This document shows positions 8,655-16,438 of a stretch of 17,016 nucleotides of DNA, piece by piece. The notes under the pieces were generated by a model. That model saw only the letters and a program-made list of their open reading frames with translations, ran no database searches and was not told the DNA's origin. The stretch's first letter is position 1. The number at the start of each line of letters is the position of its first letter. The translations under genes were made by a program, and so were the position numbers. Source of the stretch: Leptospira sp. 96542 (GTDB lineage Bacteria > Spirochaetota > Leptospiria > Leptospirales > Leptospiraceae); the NCBI GenBank assembly GCA_029310945.1, contig JARJFC010000063.1:1-17016 (forward strand), written 5' to 3'.

Positions 8655-9752
8655 ATGGCAAATTTTACTCATAGAGTCTATAATTTTAATGCAGGGCCCG
8701 CCATGCTTCCGACAGAAGTTATGGAAATTGCCCAGAACGAGTTTCTCAATTACCGTGGGAGTGGGATGTCTGTTATGGAGATGAGCCATAGGGAAACCCA
8801 TTTCCAATCCATTTTGGATGAAGCCACAGACAACCTAAGACAATTATTAGAATTGCCAAAGAACTACGAAGTGGTTTTTTTTCCTGGTGGCGCTACCTTA
8901 CAATTTTCTGCTATTCCATTCAATTATTTGAAACAGGGAGAATCTGCTGATTTTTCTCTAACGGGAGTTTGGTCAAACAAAGCATTCGAAGAAGCAAAAA
9001 AATTCTATCCGCGTGTTAGAGAAGTCTTCAATGGAAAAGAATCGAATTTCATGGAAATTCCAGAAATCACTGACCAGATGATTTCCGATGACGCAAAGTA
9101 TCTTTATATCACTTCCAATAATACAATTTACGGAACTCGTTATCAATCGTTTCCGAAAATTAAAAAGGCACCTCTCATTGCCGACATGACAAGTGAACTT
9201 TTGAGTCGCAAACTCGCAGTTGAGGATTTTTCTGTGATATTCGCAGGAGCCCAAAAAAACATCGGACCATCCGGGTTAACCATCGTTATCTTCAATAAAG
9301 AAAAATTGCCTGAAGTGAATCACCCAATTCCCAATTTAATGAATTATACACTAATGGCCAAAAATAAATCTCTCTACAATACGCCACCGACCTACTCGAT
9401 CTACATAGCAGGTCTTGTATTTCAGTATCTTAAAAAATTGGGTGGGATTTCGAAAATGGAAGAAATCAACGAAAGAAAAGCGAAGAAACTATACGATACA
9501 ATCGATTCATCTTCTTTCTTTTATGCACCAGTTCCAAAGAACAATAGGTCAACGATGAATGTGGTTTTTAGAAGTAAAGATGCAAACTTAGATACAAAAT
9601 TTCTCAAACTTGCCGGAGAACAAGGGTTTGCTGGTTTAAAAGGGTATCGTGATATGGGTGGATTTAGAGCAAGTATCTACAACGCCATGCCGGAAGAAGG
9701 TGTGGATGCACTCATCTCCTTTATCAAAGAATTTGAAAAATCTCATGTTTAA
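8655..9752 (+). CDS. serC: Phosphoserine aminotransferase
   Basis: This PLP enzyme converts 3-phosphohydroxypyruvate and glutamate to phosphoserine in serine synthesis; in many bacteria it also acts in pyridoxine synthesis. At 365 residues it has the normal length. Visible parts: the N-terminal YNFNAGPAMLP at 9-19; GSGMSVMEMSHR near 35-46; PGGATLQF at 77-84, which binds the PLP phosphate; TGVWS with Trp106, which stacks on PLP; ADMTSELLSR with Asp177, which contacts the PLP ring nitrogen; and GAQKNIGPSG with Lys201 as the Schiff-base lysine. The C-terminus carries GLKGYRDMGGFRASIYNAMP, typical of SerC. The Shine-Dalgarno is weak (GTGGGTGA directly before ATG). The TAA stop overlaps the next gene's start by 8 nt, so this is the first gene of a plus-strand overlapping series. 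Confidence 0.97.
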   Translation: MANFTHRVYNFNAGPAMLPTEVMEIAQNEFLNYRGSGMSVMEMSHRETHFQSILDEATDNLRQLLELPKNYEVVFFPGGATLQFSAIPFNYLKQGESADFSLTGVWSNKAFEEAKKFYPRVREVFNGKESNFMEIPEITDQMISDDAKYLYITSNNTIYGTRYQSFPKIKKAPLIADMTSELLSRKLAVEDFSVIFAGAQKNIGPSGLTIVIFNKEKLPEVNHPIPNLMNYTLMAKNKSLYNTPPTYSIYIAGLVFQYLKKLGGISKMEEINERKAKKLYDTIDSSSFFYAPVPKNNRSTMNVVFRSKDANLDTKFLKLAGEQGFAGLKGYRDMGGFRASIYNAMPEEGVDALISFIKEFEKSHV

Positions 9753-10362
9753 ACTCTTAGTTTCCCTTTTTTGTTTGGTCACAAACCTGAGTGCAAGTTC
9801 TGTTTTGTTTCCTGAAGGTGAAGTTGGAGCAAAAGAGGCAAACCTTTGTTTTAAACAAACAAAACTAAGAGCACCGATCTCCCCCATTAGTCAGAATATT
9901 TTTAATATCGATACAAAAAAGATCCATGAATATGCAAAAGAATCGGCAGAACTACGGCTCAGCTCCATCCGGTGCATCCAATCCAAACAAGAGAAAAAAC
10001 TAGAAAAAAAAGTTTGGGAAACTTTGGTTCATCTCACAAATTTACAGGAAGAAAAACTCTTCGTTTATGAGTGGCGAATCCTACTCTCAGACAAAAGACC
10101 TTATCCGTTCACCCCTGACGAAATCGAAAGGGCAAAGGAATGGCAAAAAAACCGCTTAGAAATTAGAAAAGAAATCCAAAAACTCACTCTGGATACCTTT
10201 CTGTCCGAGCCGGATCCAAAAGCGGACGAACGATTTTTAGAACTTTTTACAGGGTATTATGGAAGTTTGTTAAGGGAACGGGAGAAGTTTTTGTTTTCGA
10301 TCTCCATCGAATCCCAAAAAGCCTATATTGAATTTTTGAAAAAAAGAACGGAGAAAGAATGA
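9745..10362 (+). CDS. Small secreted protein of unknown function
   Basis: The frame is open further upstream inside serC, but the ATG at 9745 gives a clean signal peptide (MFKLLVSLFCLVTNLSA, cleavage probably after residue 17) and fits an 8-nt overlap with the serC stop, so I use it: 205 residues. The mature protein is charged and mainly helical, with two cysteines (C35 and C77) that could pair in the periplasm. The C-terminal half is rich in Lys/Glu heptad-like helices. No known domain is recognised. It ends in an ATGA overlap with rpiB (10359-10362), so it is expected to be translated from the serC-rpiB transcript. Confidence 0.7.
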   Translation: MFKLLVSLFCLVTNLSASSVLFPEGEVGAKEANLCFKQTKLRAPISPISQNIFNIDTKKIHEYAKESAELRLSSIRCIQSKQEKKLEKKVWETLVHLTNLQEEKLFVYEWRILLSDKRPYPFTPDEIERAKEWQKNRLEIRKEIQKLTLDTFLSEPDPKADERFLELFTGYYGSLLREREKFLFSISIESQKAYIEFLKKRTEKE

Positions 10363-10799
10363 TGAAACCAAAATTGGGCATTGCCTCAGACCACGGTGGG
10401 TTTGCATTGAAAGAATTCCTCAGGAAAAGTCTCGAGGAAAGTTTCGAAGTGGTCGATTACGGTACTAAGAGCGAAGAGTCTGTGGACTACCCCACCGTCA
10501 TTGGGGAGGCCTGCCAAAAGGTACTTTCGGGAGAGGTTCCCCGTTTGATTGCCTTATGTGGAACAGGGATCGGCGCATCCATTGTTGCCAATCGCACCAA
10601 AGGGATCCGAGCAGCACTTTGCCATGACGAATTTACAGCGGAGATGTCGCGAAGGCATAATGATGCCAATGTTTTGGTTCTGGGTGGAAGAATCCTCGGA
10701 ACAGAACTTGCGCAAAGAATAGTCAAAAAATGGATAGAAACAGAATTCGAAGGCGGACGTCATCAAAAACGGTTGGATCTTATCGAAAAACAATCTTAA
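10359..10799 (+). CDS. rpiB: Ribose-5-phosphate isomerase B
   Basis: The product interconverts ribose 5-phosphate and ribulose 5-phosphate in the pentose phosphate pathway; it is cytoplasmic. The 146 residues match RpiB/LacAB family length. Motifs: ASDHGGFALK with Asp11 and His12; SVDYP at 41-45; the active-site ALCGTGIG with Cys67; ANRTKGIRAALC; RRHNDANVLVLGGR with His100; and the C-terminal FEGGRHQKRLDLI, which closely parallels the E. coli RpiB tail. Two adjacent ATGs (10359 and 10362) are possible; GGAG at 10350-10353 serves either. The first overlaps the upstream stop as ATGA. Presence of Cys67 points to the RpiB isomerase rather than the LacA subunit of galactose-6-phosphate isomerase, but substrate choice is inferred. 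Confidence 0.95.
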   Translation: MMKPKLGIASDHGGFALKEFLRKSLEESFEVVDYGTKSEESVDYPTVIGEACQKVLSGEVPRLIALCGTGIGASIVANRTKGIRAALCHDEFTAEMSRRHNDANVLVLGGRILGTELAQRIVKKWIETEFEGGRHQKRLDLIEKQS

Positions 10800-12457
10800 T
10801 CATTGTTTTCTGTGGATTCCTGCCAACCTTTGCTTCGCAAGTTCCTAAAAAAGAATCTTTAAATCTGCAGCTCTGGAAAAAGTCTGGAGCTTCGTTTCAT
10901 TCCGTTCTTGGCAAAAAAAGTCATATCAAACCCAAAGAGAATACACCAAACTTTGGAGAACTTTTTTTTGACTTTGAAGGCGATGTTGGATCTCCCGAAA
11001 CAACAGAGTCGGAAACAAAGTTTGTATCCAAAGCAATTTCGCTTGTTTCTTCATCCTACATCGTAGATGAAAAAACCGCCTTTTTTGGTGGGCAATCTGC
11101 CTTTTTTTCAGGAAGAAGAAACCAAATCCACCTTTCTGTTTTTGGAAATTCTTTGTTTGGAACAAGGCCAGAACCATTTTCCATCACAGTCCCCATTCGA
11201 ATCAATGAACAAGGAACAAATTCTGTCATCTTAGATAGAACTGTTTTTGTAAAAGGTAAAAAATATGGTTTTAGTTTAGAACTTATAGACAACAAACCAA
11301 CGTTATCTGTCAATAACTTAATCCAAAAAACAAACCAAAGAACAAAAAGTTTTCAAATATTCTCTGATACAAAAATTAAAAGAAAAGAGTGGGAAGTATT
11401 ATCAATTTACTTTGATACCATTTCAAATAAAACTATTCTTTACTTAAATGGAAAAGAAGAAGGCGAATACGAATACAATACACACGATACAATTGGTTTT
11501 GGATTTCCAGAAAACGACTCAACTTCTCTCGTATTGGCAAAATCATTTTACGGAAATATTGACGGATTCCATATACACAAAGGAATGCCAATCGAAAAAT
11601 ACACAAAATACCAATCAGTTTTGTATGACGATTCAGCAAAAACGGCAGAACAACCAGGAGTATGGGTAGTATCTCCCATTTTGGAAACTAAATTTAGTAA
11701 TTCAGTATTATCGAATGTAAATTACGAAGCTGAAATCCCAGATGATACAATGATTGAGATTTACTTTCGTGGACAAAACCAAAAATTCACTGAAACAAAC
11801 CATAACTTAAATTGGGTACGAGTTTCAAAAAATGTATCCTCATTACCAAAGGAAAAATTCAAATACCACCAATGGAAAGTTTGGTTAAGACCAAACCCCG
11901 CTGGCAGTAAAATTCCAAATTTGCAAACACTCAGTTTTGAATATACCGAACAAACTCCTCCAATGATACCAACAATGTTTCGTTTGGATCCTAAAAACAA
12001 CAACGGAAACTCCGTTTGTTTTTTGTGGAATTCGAATCATGAAAAAGAAGTACAGAATGGTGGTGGGTATATCATTCATTATGGACTAACACCAAACAGA
12101 ATGATAGGTTCCATTTTTGTCAAAAAAAATATTGAAGGCAAGTTTTTTAAACTAGATGGGAAAGAAGAAAATTCTGGTTTTCGAAATTTAAAACATTGTA
12201 TTACAACAGAAAATTTAATTTCAAATATTTATATTCCAGATGGTGAATTGGAATCGGAAGAATTCAAACCTCTCGCAGATCCAAGTTATGCGAGTCGGAA
12301 AGAAAAAATGGGACATTTATTTCAATCAGGGCTCACTTATTATTTCAAAATTTCTGCATACAATCATTATTTAAATGAGTGGGATTCAAGAGATCAAATC
12401 AGCGAAGTGTCAAAACCAATTTCATTCAGTTTTCCCAAAGAGATTTCGAATCGGTAA
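10730..12457 (+). CDS. Large secreted LamG-like protein with C-terminal FN3-like part
   Basis: This 575-residue protein has an export signal at about residues 21-36 (TILIIVFCGFLPTFASQ) preceded by an unusually long basic stretch with RIRRR. Residues about 78-290 resemble a LamG/concanavalin A-like lectin fold: DFEGDVG, AFFGGQSAFFSGRRN, PFSITVPIRI, ILDRTVFVKGKKYGFSLEL, WEVLSIYFD, LYLNGKEEGEY and FYGNIDGFHI. Residues about 410-570 (TPPMIPTMFRLDP through TYYFKISAYNHY) read like a fibronectin type III-type domain. I infer an envelope or exported carbohydrate- or protein-binding role. The only usual start codon in frame is the ATG at 10730, which lies inside rpiB and makes a 70-nt overlap, with a poor ribosome-binding site. 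The last 36 nt overlap the convergent PIN-like gene. Confidence 0.75.
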   Translation: MDRNRIRRRTSSKTVGSYRKTILIIVFCGFLPTFASQVPKKESLNLQLWKKSGASFHSVLGKKSHIKPKENTPNFGELFFDFEGDVGSPETTESETKFVSKAISLVSSSYIVDEKTAFFGGQSAFFSGRRNQIHLSVFGNSLFGTRPEPFSITVPIRINEQGTNSVILDRTVFVKGKKYGFSLELIDNKPTLSVNNLIQKTNQRTKSFQIFSDTKIKRKEWEVLSIYFDTISNKTILYLNGKEEGEYEYNTHDTIGFGFPENDSTSLVLAKSFYGNIDGFHIHKGMPIEKYTKYQSVLYDDSAKTAEQPGVWVVSPILETKFSNSVLSNVNYEAEIPDDTMIEIYFRGQNQKFTETNHNLNWVRVSKNVSSLPKEKFKYHQWKVWLRPNPAGSKIPNLQTLSFEYTEQTPPMIPTMFRLDPKNNNGNSVCFLWNSNHEKEVQNGGGYIIHYGLTPNRMIGSIFVKKNIEGKFFKLDGKEENSGFRNLKHCITTENLISNIYIPDGELESEEFKPLADPSYASRKEKMGHLFQSGLTYYFKISAYNHYLNEWDSRDQISEVSKPISFSFPKEISNR

Positions 12458-12832
12458 AATTCCTAATTTCTCTGGAAATTGTTTGTGGAAAACCCAGTAT
12501 TCATCCATTGCGTTTTGTTGAGCGATTGTATATTCAATGATTTCGTTTTTTTCGATAATACTATTTTTTTCTTTATTCAGTAGAATAAGCTCATAGACTG
12601 AAAAATCGAAACCGAACACTTCGTCCACAATTTGATCAACCAATCTGATGAGTTTGCGCTCTGTTTCTATGTTTAATTTTGGCAAAAAATTAAATATTGT
12701 TTCAATACAGACCACAGAGGTAAAAATTTTTGATTTATCCGATATCGATTGGCTTATAATCGATTGAACATTTTTTTTTTCAGGCGATTGGAGGAGTGAA
12801 ACAAACACCGATGAACTCAAATAAATGTTCAA
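12422..12832 (-). CDS. PIN-like (VapC-type) protein with altered active site
   Basis: The 136-residue protein keeps the layout of a PIN-domain ribonuclease toxin: NIYLSSSVFVSLL at the start, TSVVCIETIFNFL at 38-50, NEIIEYTIAQQNA at 96-108 and YWVFHKQF near 112-119. In active PIN proteins four acidic residues bind the metal. Here the first (the Asp of YLDTS) is Ser6, the second is kept as Glu44, the third is Glu97 in place of Asp, and the fourth (TxD) is His116. It may therefore be a weak or inactive nuclease. Translation starts at TTG 12832, overlapping the RHH stop as TTGA, with GGAG 8 nt upstream. The PIN assignment comes from motif pattern and the RHH neighbour; I cannot confirm it by profile search. 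Its 3' end overlaps the LamG-like gene. Confidence 0.65.
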   Translation of the reverse strand: MNIYLSSSVFVSLLQSPEKKNVQSIISQSISDKSKIFTSVVCIETIFNFLPKLNIETERKLIRLVDQIVDEVFGFDFSVYELILLNKEKNSIIEKNEIIEYTIAQQNAMDEYWVFHKQFPEKLGILPIRNLFGKTE

Positions 12833-13020
12833 TCCAGTAACTCCATTAAATTTTGAATGGCTCTTTGTTTGGATAAATCAGATTTCTGAACGATCTCATT
12901 ACGCAGAGCAAGACGCAAAAGTTCGCCTTGCGAAACTCCCCTTTTGGAAGATTCCGATTTTAATAACATCATTTCTTCTTCCGTTAGTAGAATTTGGAAT
13001 CGTTTATCAATTTTTGCCAC
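12829..13020 (-). CDS. Ribbon-helix-helix (CopG/VapB-like) small DNA-binding protein
   Basis: This is a 63-residue protein. KRFQILLTEEEMMLL followed by KSESSKRGVSQGELLRLALR (residues about 6-40) has the beta-strand, helix, GVSxxELLRLAL helix pattern of CopG/Arc-type repressors and VapB-like antitoxins. The C-terminal tail (KQRAIQNLMELLD) would be the toxin-binding part in such systems. It starts at GTG 13020, whose G is the last base of the preceding TAG stop (TAGTG), and its TGA overlaps the TTG start of the PIN-like gene. By analogy it would bind the PIN protein and repress its own promoter. However, no separate promoter space exists in front of it, because it is embedded in an operon. A GGAAGAAGAAGA purine run precedes the start. 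Confidence 0.75.
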   Translation of the reverse strand: MAKIDKRFQILLTEEEMMLLKSESSKRGVSQGELLRLALRNEIVQKSDLSKQRAIQNLMELLD

Positions 13021-13625
13021 TAATCTTCTTCTTCCAACTCGCGTTCTGCTTTTTCATATTTTCGCCAAAATAACTCTGCATCTTTCCATTGACCAAGTGA
13101 TTCATAGATGGATGCAATATTATAATATGCTTCTGTCAATCGATAATCAAGTTTGATGGCCTTCTGGAATAATTTGATGGCCTTTTCCTTATTGTCTGAA
13201 AACAATTCGCTAAATGCCCAAAGATAATACCATTTTCCTAAATTGGGATCTCTTGGTCTCACCTTTTCCAGATGTAAAACATTTTCTGAAAAAAGTTTAG
13301 AAGATAAATTATAATTTTTTTGAATTTCTTTCGATTTATTAATTCGGACCTCAATTGGCTCAGTCACAATTGGTACGGACAAATCTCGCCTGTACAAGAG
13401 GGATTTGGCATATAATAATTTAAAGTATAACTCACTTTGGTTTAGTTCTAAATATTTTTCTAAATAAGGCAACGATTCTGTTTCTTCATCTACCTTATGG
13501 AGTGAGTATATCTGCTTTCTTAATTTGATTGATTCTTCTTTTTTACTCGATGCCCCTGCCCATAAATGGACTGAAACAAAAAGAGAAAATACTAAACTAG
13601 AAATAGAGATAATAATTTTGGCCAT
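13020..13625 (-). CDS. Exported TPR protein of unknown function
   Basis: The 201-residue protein has a signal peptide (MAKIIISISSLVFSLFVSVHLWAGA, cleavage likely after WAGA). The C-terminal third has two clear TPR units: YYLWAFSELFSDNKEKAIKL and, after LDYRLTE, YYNIASIYESLGQWKDAELF (about residues 127-190). The middle is helical without a recognised domain. No lipobox cysteine is visible, so it is probably a soluble periplasmic protein. The start overlaps the upstream 930-aa gene by 29 nt and the stop overlaps the RHH gene by 1 nt, so it is in the same operon. A role as periplasmic partner of the upstream membrane protein is inferred only from this position. Confidence 0.8.
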   Translation of the reverse strand: MAKIIISISSLVFSLFVSVHLWAGASSKKEESIKLRKQIYSLHKVDEETESLPYLEKYLELNQSELYFKLLYAKSLLYRRDLSVPIVTEPIEVRINKSKEIQKNYNLSSKLFSENVLHLEKVRPRDPNLGKWYYLWAFSELFSDNKEKAIKLFQKAIKLDYRLTEAYYNIASIYESLGQWKDAELFWRKYEKAERELEEED

Positions 13626-16389
13626 CGTCAGGAAACTTCATGGATTTTAATTCATAGCGAAACGGCAAAGTTTTCAGAAGTTTTTTGATATCATTATAAA
13701 TATCCTTTACTGAAATAATAACAGCCGTATTAGGAGAGGTTTCCATAAGACGATCTCGTCCTTCCAATAACTTCTCAATACTTTCCATAAAACTATCTTT
13801 TAATTCATTTTGCTCGGATTTAGGATCATATTCAGGCCAAAATATTTTAAAAACAAAAGAAGCGCTTTTGCCGCCAAGAGTAGACTGTAAAAAAGATCTA
13901 ACCATCCAAGACAGGCCATTTTCTAAGAACTCGGGGTTTTTCTCCTCTTTTTCGACGAGTACGTGCAAAGCGGGAATTACCTGTTTTAGTTTATCGAAAA
14001 TCATTCGTTTATGAGAATCTAGAAATTTTTGTTTTTCTTCTTTATTGAGTAAGACCATAAAAACACCATAAAAACCCAATGAATCCAACTCAAAAGCAAT
14101 GATTGCTTCTGTCTGGATAAGAATTTCCCATGAGAACTTTTTGGAAATGAAACGGTTCAGTCGAACGTTTTCATCGACTTCTATCATAGTAAATCCGTTT
14201 TCATCAAATTGCAAATAAGGATCCCTGTGGAGGAAAATCAAGTTCGAACGAGTGTTATAGTCTAAACCCGAAGAAATTTGACTATGATAAGAACCTAGTG
14301 CATCGTTCAAAAACATATATGAAAACCTGGGTGAGCCAAACCTAGCTATAAAATTTTTTGTATAATTTACAATTCCATCGATGGAAATTTCATTTCCACG
14401 GTAGATTTTATCTATGAGAGAATATTCAAATTTTTTCTCTTCAGGAATATTCGAAAATTCTGGTTTTTGTGCAGCAAAACTTGCGCTAGGTGATTTTACC
14501 AAATCAACCAACTCTTTGAGTTCTGGATTAAAAATGGTTTCTCGTTTTTTTTGGATCACTTCCGCAAGTATTGTTTTTTTCCAAATTGCAGGCGGAAATA
14601 TTTTTAACTTAGTTTTTTTCACAGGCTTTAGGTTAGTTGTAATAGTTTCCGTATTTGTTTCAATTCCTTCTTGGTTAAATTTCAGTTTTTCCTCCATCGC
14701 AGTTGGGGATAATACTAATTCCCTTGGAGCGAGTGCTAACCTTTCATCGACTTTTTGATTTTCATTGACTGTAATTTCTTCTTTTGTTTTTATATGATCT
14801 CCACTCCGCATTCGACTCCAGAATACAATTCCAATCCATGGTAGAAAAACTAAGAATCCAAAACTAACCAAATAATTGGGAAAAGATACATAACGATACA
14901 CAATGAGACCTGCTATGTATCCAGGTTTTGAATCTTCTTTGTTTATGTAATATCTGTCAAATCTATGATTTAGAAATCCAACAGTTGATTTTTTTGAATT
15001 TAAGTGAAGTTGATTGGATCCAACAGATTGATTCCAACGCCTTGGATTGAATTCAATTTGTTCTTTAGATTTATTTTGTGATAATTTTGATTTTACGATT
15101 GGAAAGTAAAATTCATCAAAATCATTTTCTTTTTTGGCATTCAATTCATTTACATTCAAAACAACAATATAAATGTTAGTTTTCTTGCCATCAACATCAA
15201 TCCGAGGGATCACAAACAATAGATCAAATTCCGATTCAATGAGTTCTGACTTTGGTTCTGATTGAATACTTTTTAAATAATAAATAAATTCAGTACCAAA
15301 TCTATTACGTATAGAAACATCAGATTTATCCTCTTCCCATAAATACAATTCTTTTACGATGGGATCAACTTTAAATACTTCCTTTGAAGTATCTAACTCT
15401 TCTGCGAGTAAACTCTGTTCCAAATTAGAAAGATTATTTTCAAATTGTTCCAACCGACTTTGAGTCCAAGGTTTATAATATCTAAAATCGGGAAATAACT
15501 CTCCGCTTTTTTGATAAAAGAACAAAACAATTAAATAAACGATAATCCCAATAAGATATCTCCTTTTTAAATGTAACACTTCTCCTTTTTTTATTCGATA
15601 AATAATTAATCCAAAAAACATAGCAGAAAAAGAAATCAAAAACGCCAAATAACAAATATAAATTGATTCTTGATTTAGAACACTCTTTTGATTCAGTAAA
15701 TAAACCGAATATTCTTTTGTTTTAATTTTAATTAGTTTAGATTCTTCTCCATCCAATACCCAAGAAATATACTTTCCTTCTTTACCCGAAAACAATTCTA
15801 AAAGTTCTTTTGGATCGCGATCTCCAGAAAGAATCGTATCATCGTTTGTATATAAGATTTGATTCCTTTTTTCATCACAAAACCAATAATGGTATCCATA
15901 TTCTGTGTTTGCATTTTGTATTTTCGGCGAAACATTTTGCATTTTTGAAAATACGACAAAATATTTACCTGAATCATCTCGGTAAACGATGTCTCCATCT
16001 GATAAATCACGAAGGTTTCCTGGGCGAATTCCTTTTGGATCATTTCTCAATTCATTATGAAATACCTGTTTTGAATCTTTTGTAGAATGCAATAGGCGAA
16101 AACTATCATCATACAAAGAAACAGAATCAAGTCCCAAATACGTGCGGATTCGTTCATTGAACTTTTTTGCTTCGAAAGGTAGTTCCCCTTCTCGGATGAA
16201 AAACTCCACCGAGTTTATAAATTCAGTGGATTGATTTTTATGGTAACGCTCCAGAGAAGTAACCAGGTGATTTTGTGATGATATCGGGATCCAGAATGTA
16301 AAATAGGCCAGAACAATACCCATTAAACAAAGAGAAAGGACGAGAAACCCAAAAAGAATGGACAGGTTCGAGAATTTCCGAGTCATCAT
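13597..16389 (-). CDS. Four-helix membrane sensor-like protein with degenerate GGDEF-like C-terminus
   Basis: A 930-residue protein. Hydrophobic segments lie at about 9-34, 243-266, 278-293 and 505-526. Basic loops (KKGEVLHLKRR at 268-277; SRMRSG at 525-530) put the loops at 35-242 and 294-504 outside the cytoplasm and the last 400 residues inside. The first outer region, with YLGLDSVSLYDDSFRLLHST and KYFVVFSKM, looks CACHE/PAS-like. Residues about 665-815 look GAF-like (FSYMFLNDALGSYHS, IAFELDSLGFYGVFMVLL). The end, about 840-930, can be aligned with a diguanylate cyclase domain: DRLMETSPNTAVIIS (879-893) takes the place of the DRxARxGGDEFxxxL hairpin, so GGDEF has become SPNTA and cyclase activity is unlikely. 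Ligand and output are unknown. Start is ATGATG at 16389 without a strong ribosome-binding site. It is the first gene of an overlapping four-gene series. Confidence 0.75.
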   Translation of the reverse strand: MMTRKFSNLSILFGFLVLSLCLMGIVLAYFTFWIPISSQNHLVTSLERYHKNQSTEFINSVEFFIREGELPFEAKKFNERIRTYLGLDSVSLYDDSFRLLHSTKDSKQVFHNELRNDPKGIRPGNLRDLSDGDIVYRDDSGKYFVVFSKMQNVSPKIQNANTEYGYHYWFCDEKRNQILYTNDDTILSGDRDPKELLELFSGKEGKYISWVLDGEESKLIKIKTKEYSVYLLNQKSVLNQESIYICYLAFLISFSAMFFGLIIYRIKKGEVLHLKRRYLIGIIVYLIVLFFYQKSGELFPDFRYYKPWTQSRLEQFENNLSNLEQSLLAEELDTSKEVFKVDPIVKELYLWEEDKSDVSIRNRFGTEFIYYLKSIQSEPKSELIESEFDLLFVIPRIDVDGKKTNIYIVVLNVNELNAKKENDFDEFYFPIVKSKLSQNKSKEQIEFNPRRWNQSVGSNQLHLNSKKSTVGFLNHRFDRYYINKEDSKPGYIAGLIVYRYVSFPNYLVSFGFLVFLPWIGIVFWSRMRSGDHIKTKEEITVNENQKVDERLALAPRELVLSPTAMEEKLKFNQEGIETNTETITTNLKPVKKTKLKIFPPAIWKKTILAEVIQKKRETIFNPELKELVDLVKSPSASFAAQKPEFSNIPEEKKFEYSLIDKIYRGNEISIDGIVNYTKNFIARFGSPRFSYMFLNDALGSYHSQISSGLDYNTRSNLIFLHRDPYLQFDENGFTMIEVDENVRLNRFISKKFSWEILIQTEAIIAFELDSLGFYGVFMVLLNKEEKQKFLDSHKRMIFDKLKQVIPALHVLVEKEEKNPEFLENGLSWMVRSFLQSTLGGKSASFVFKIFWPEYDPKSEQNELKDSFMESIEKLLEGRDRLMETSPNTAVIISVKDIYNDIKKLLKTLPFRYELKSMKFPDDGQNYYLYF

Positions 16390-16438
16390 TCTTATTATCG
16401 GCTTCTGATTGCCAAAACCAATCAGTCCAAGGAAAGGA
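16390..16438. promoter_or_regulatory. Short divergent promoter region
   Basis: Only 49 bp separate the start codons of the membrane sensor-like gene (minus) and the metalloenzyme gene (plus). On the minus strand GATAAT (16394-16399, five of six matches) lies 16 nt after TTGGTT (16416-16421, three of six matches). That would give a transcript starting almost at the ATG. On the plus strand I found no good promoter, though AGGAAAGGA at 16430-16438 directly abuts the start. The plus-strand promoter may lie inside the neighbouring gene. Confidence 0.25.

Noticed and set aside
9649..9744. Upstream extension of the small secreted protein into serC
   Set aside because: It would put 32 residues read out of frame from conserved serC codons in front of a normal signal peptide.
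12825..13156. Two hydrophobic plus-strand open frames across the RHH and TPR genes
   Set aside because: They are antisense to the RHH and TPR coding frames, have no ribosome-binding site, and their hydrophobicity follows from complementing charged helical codons.
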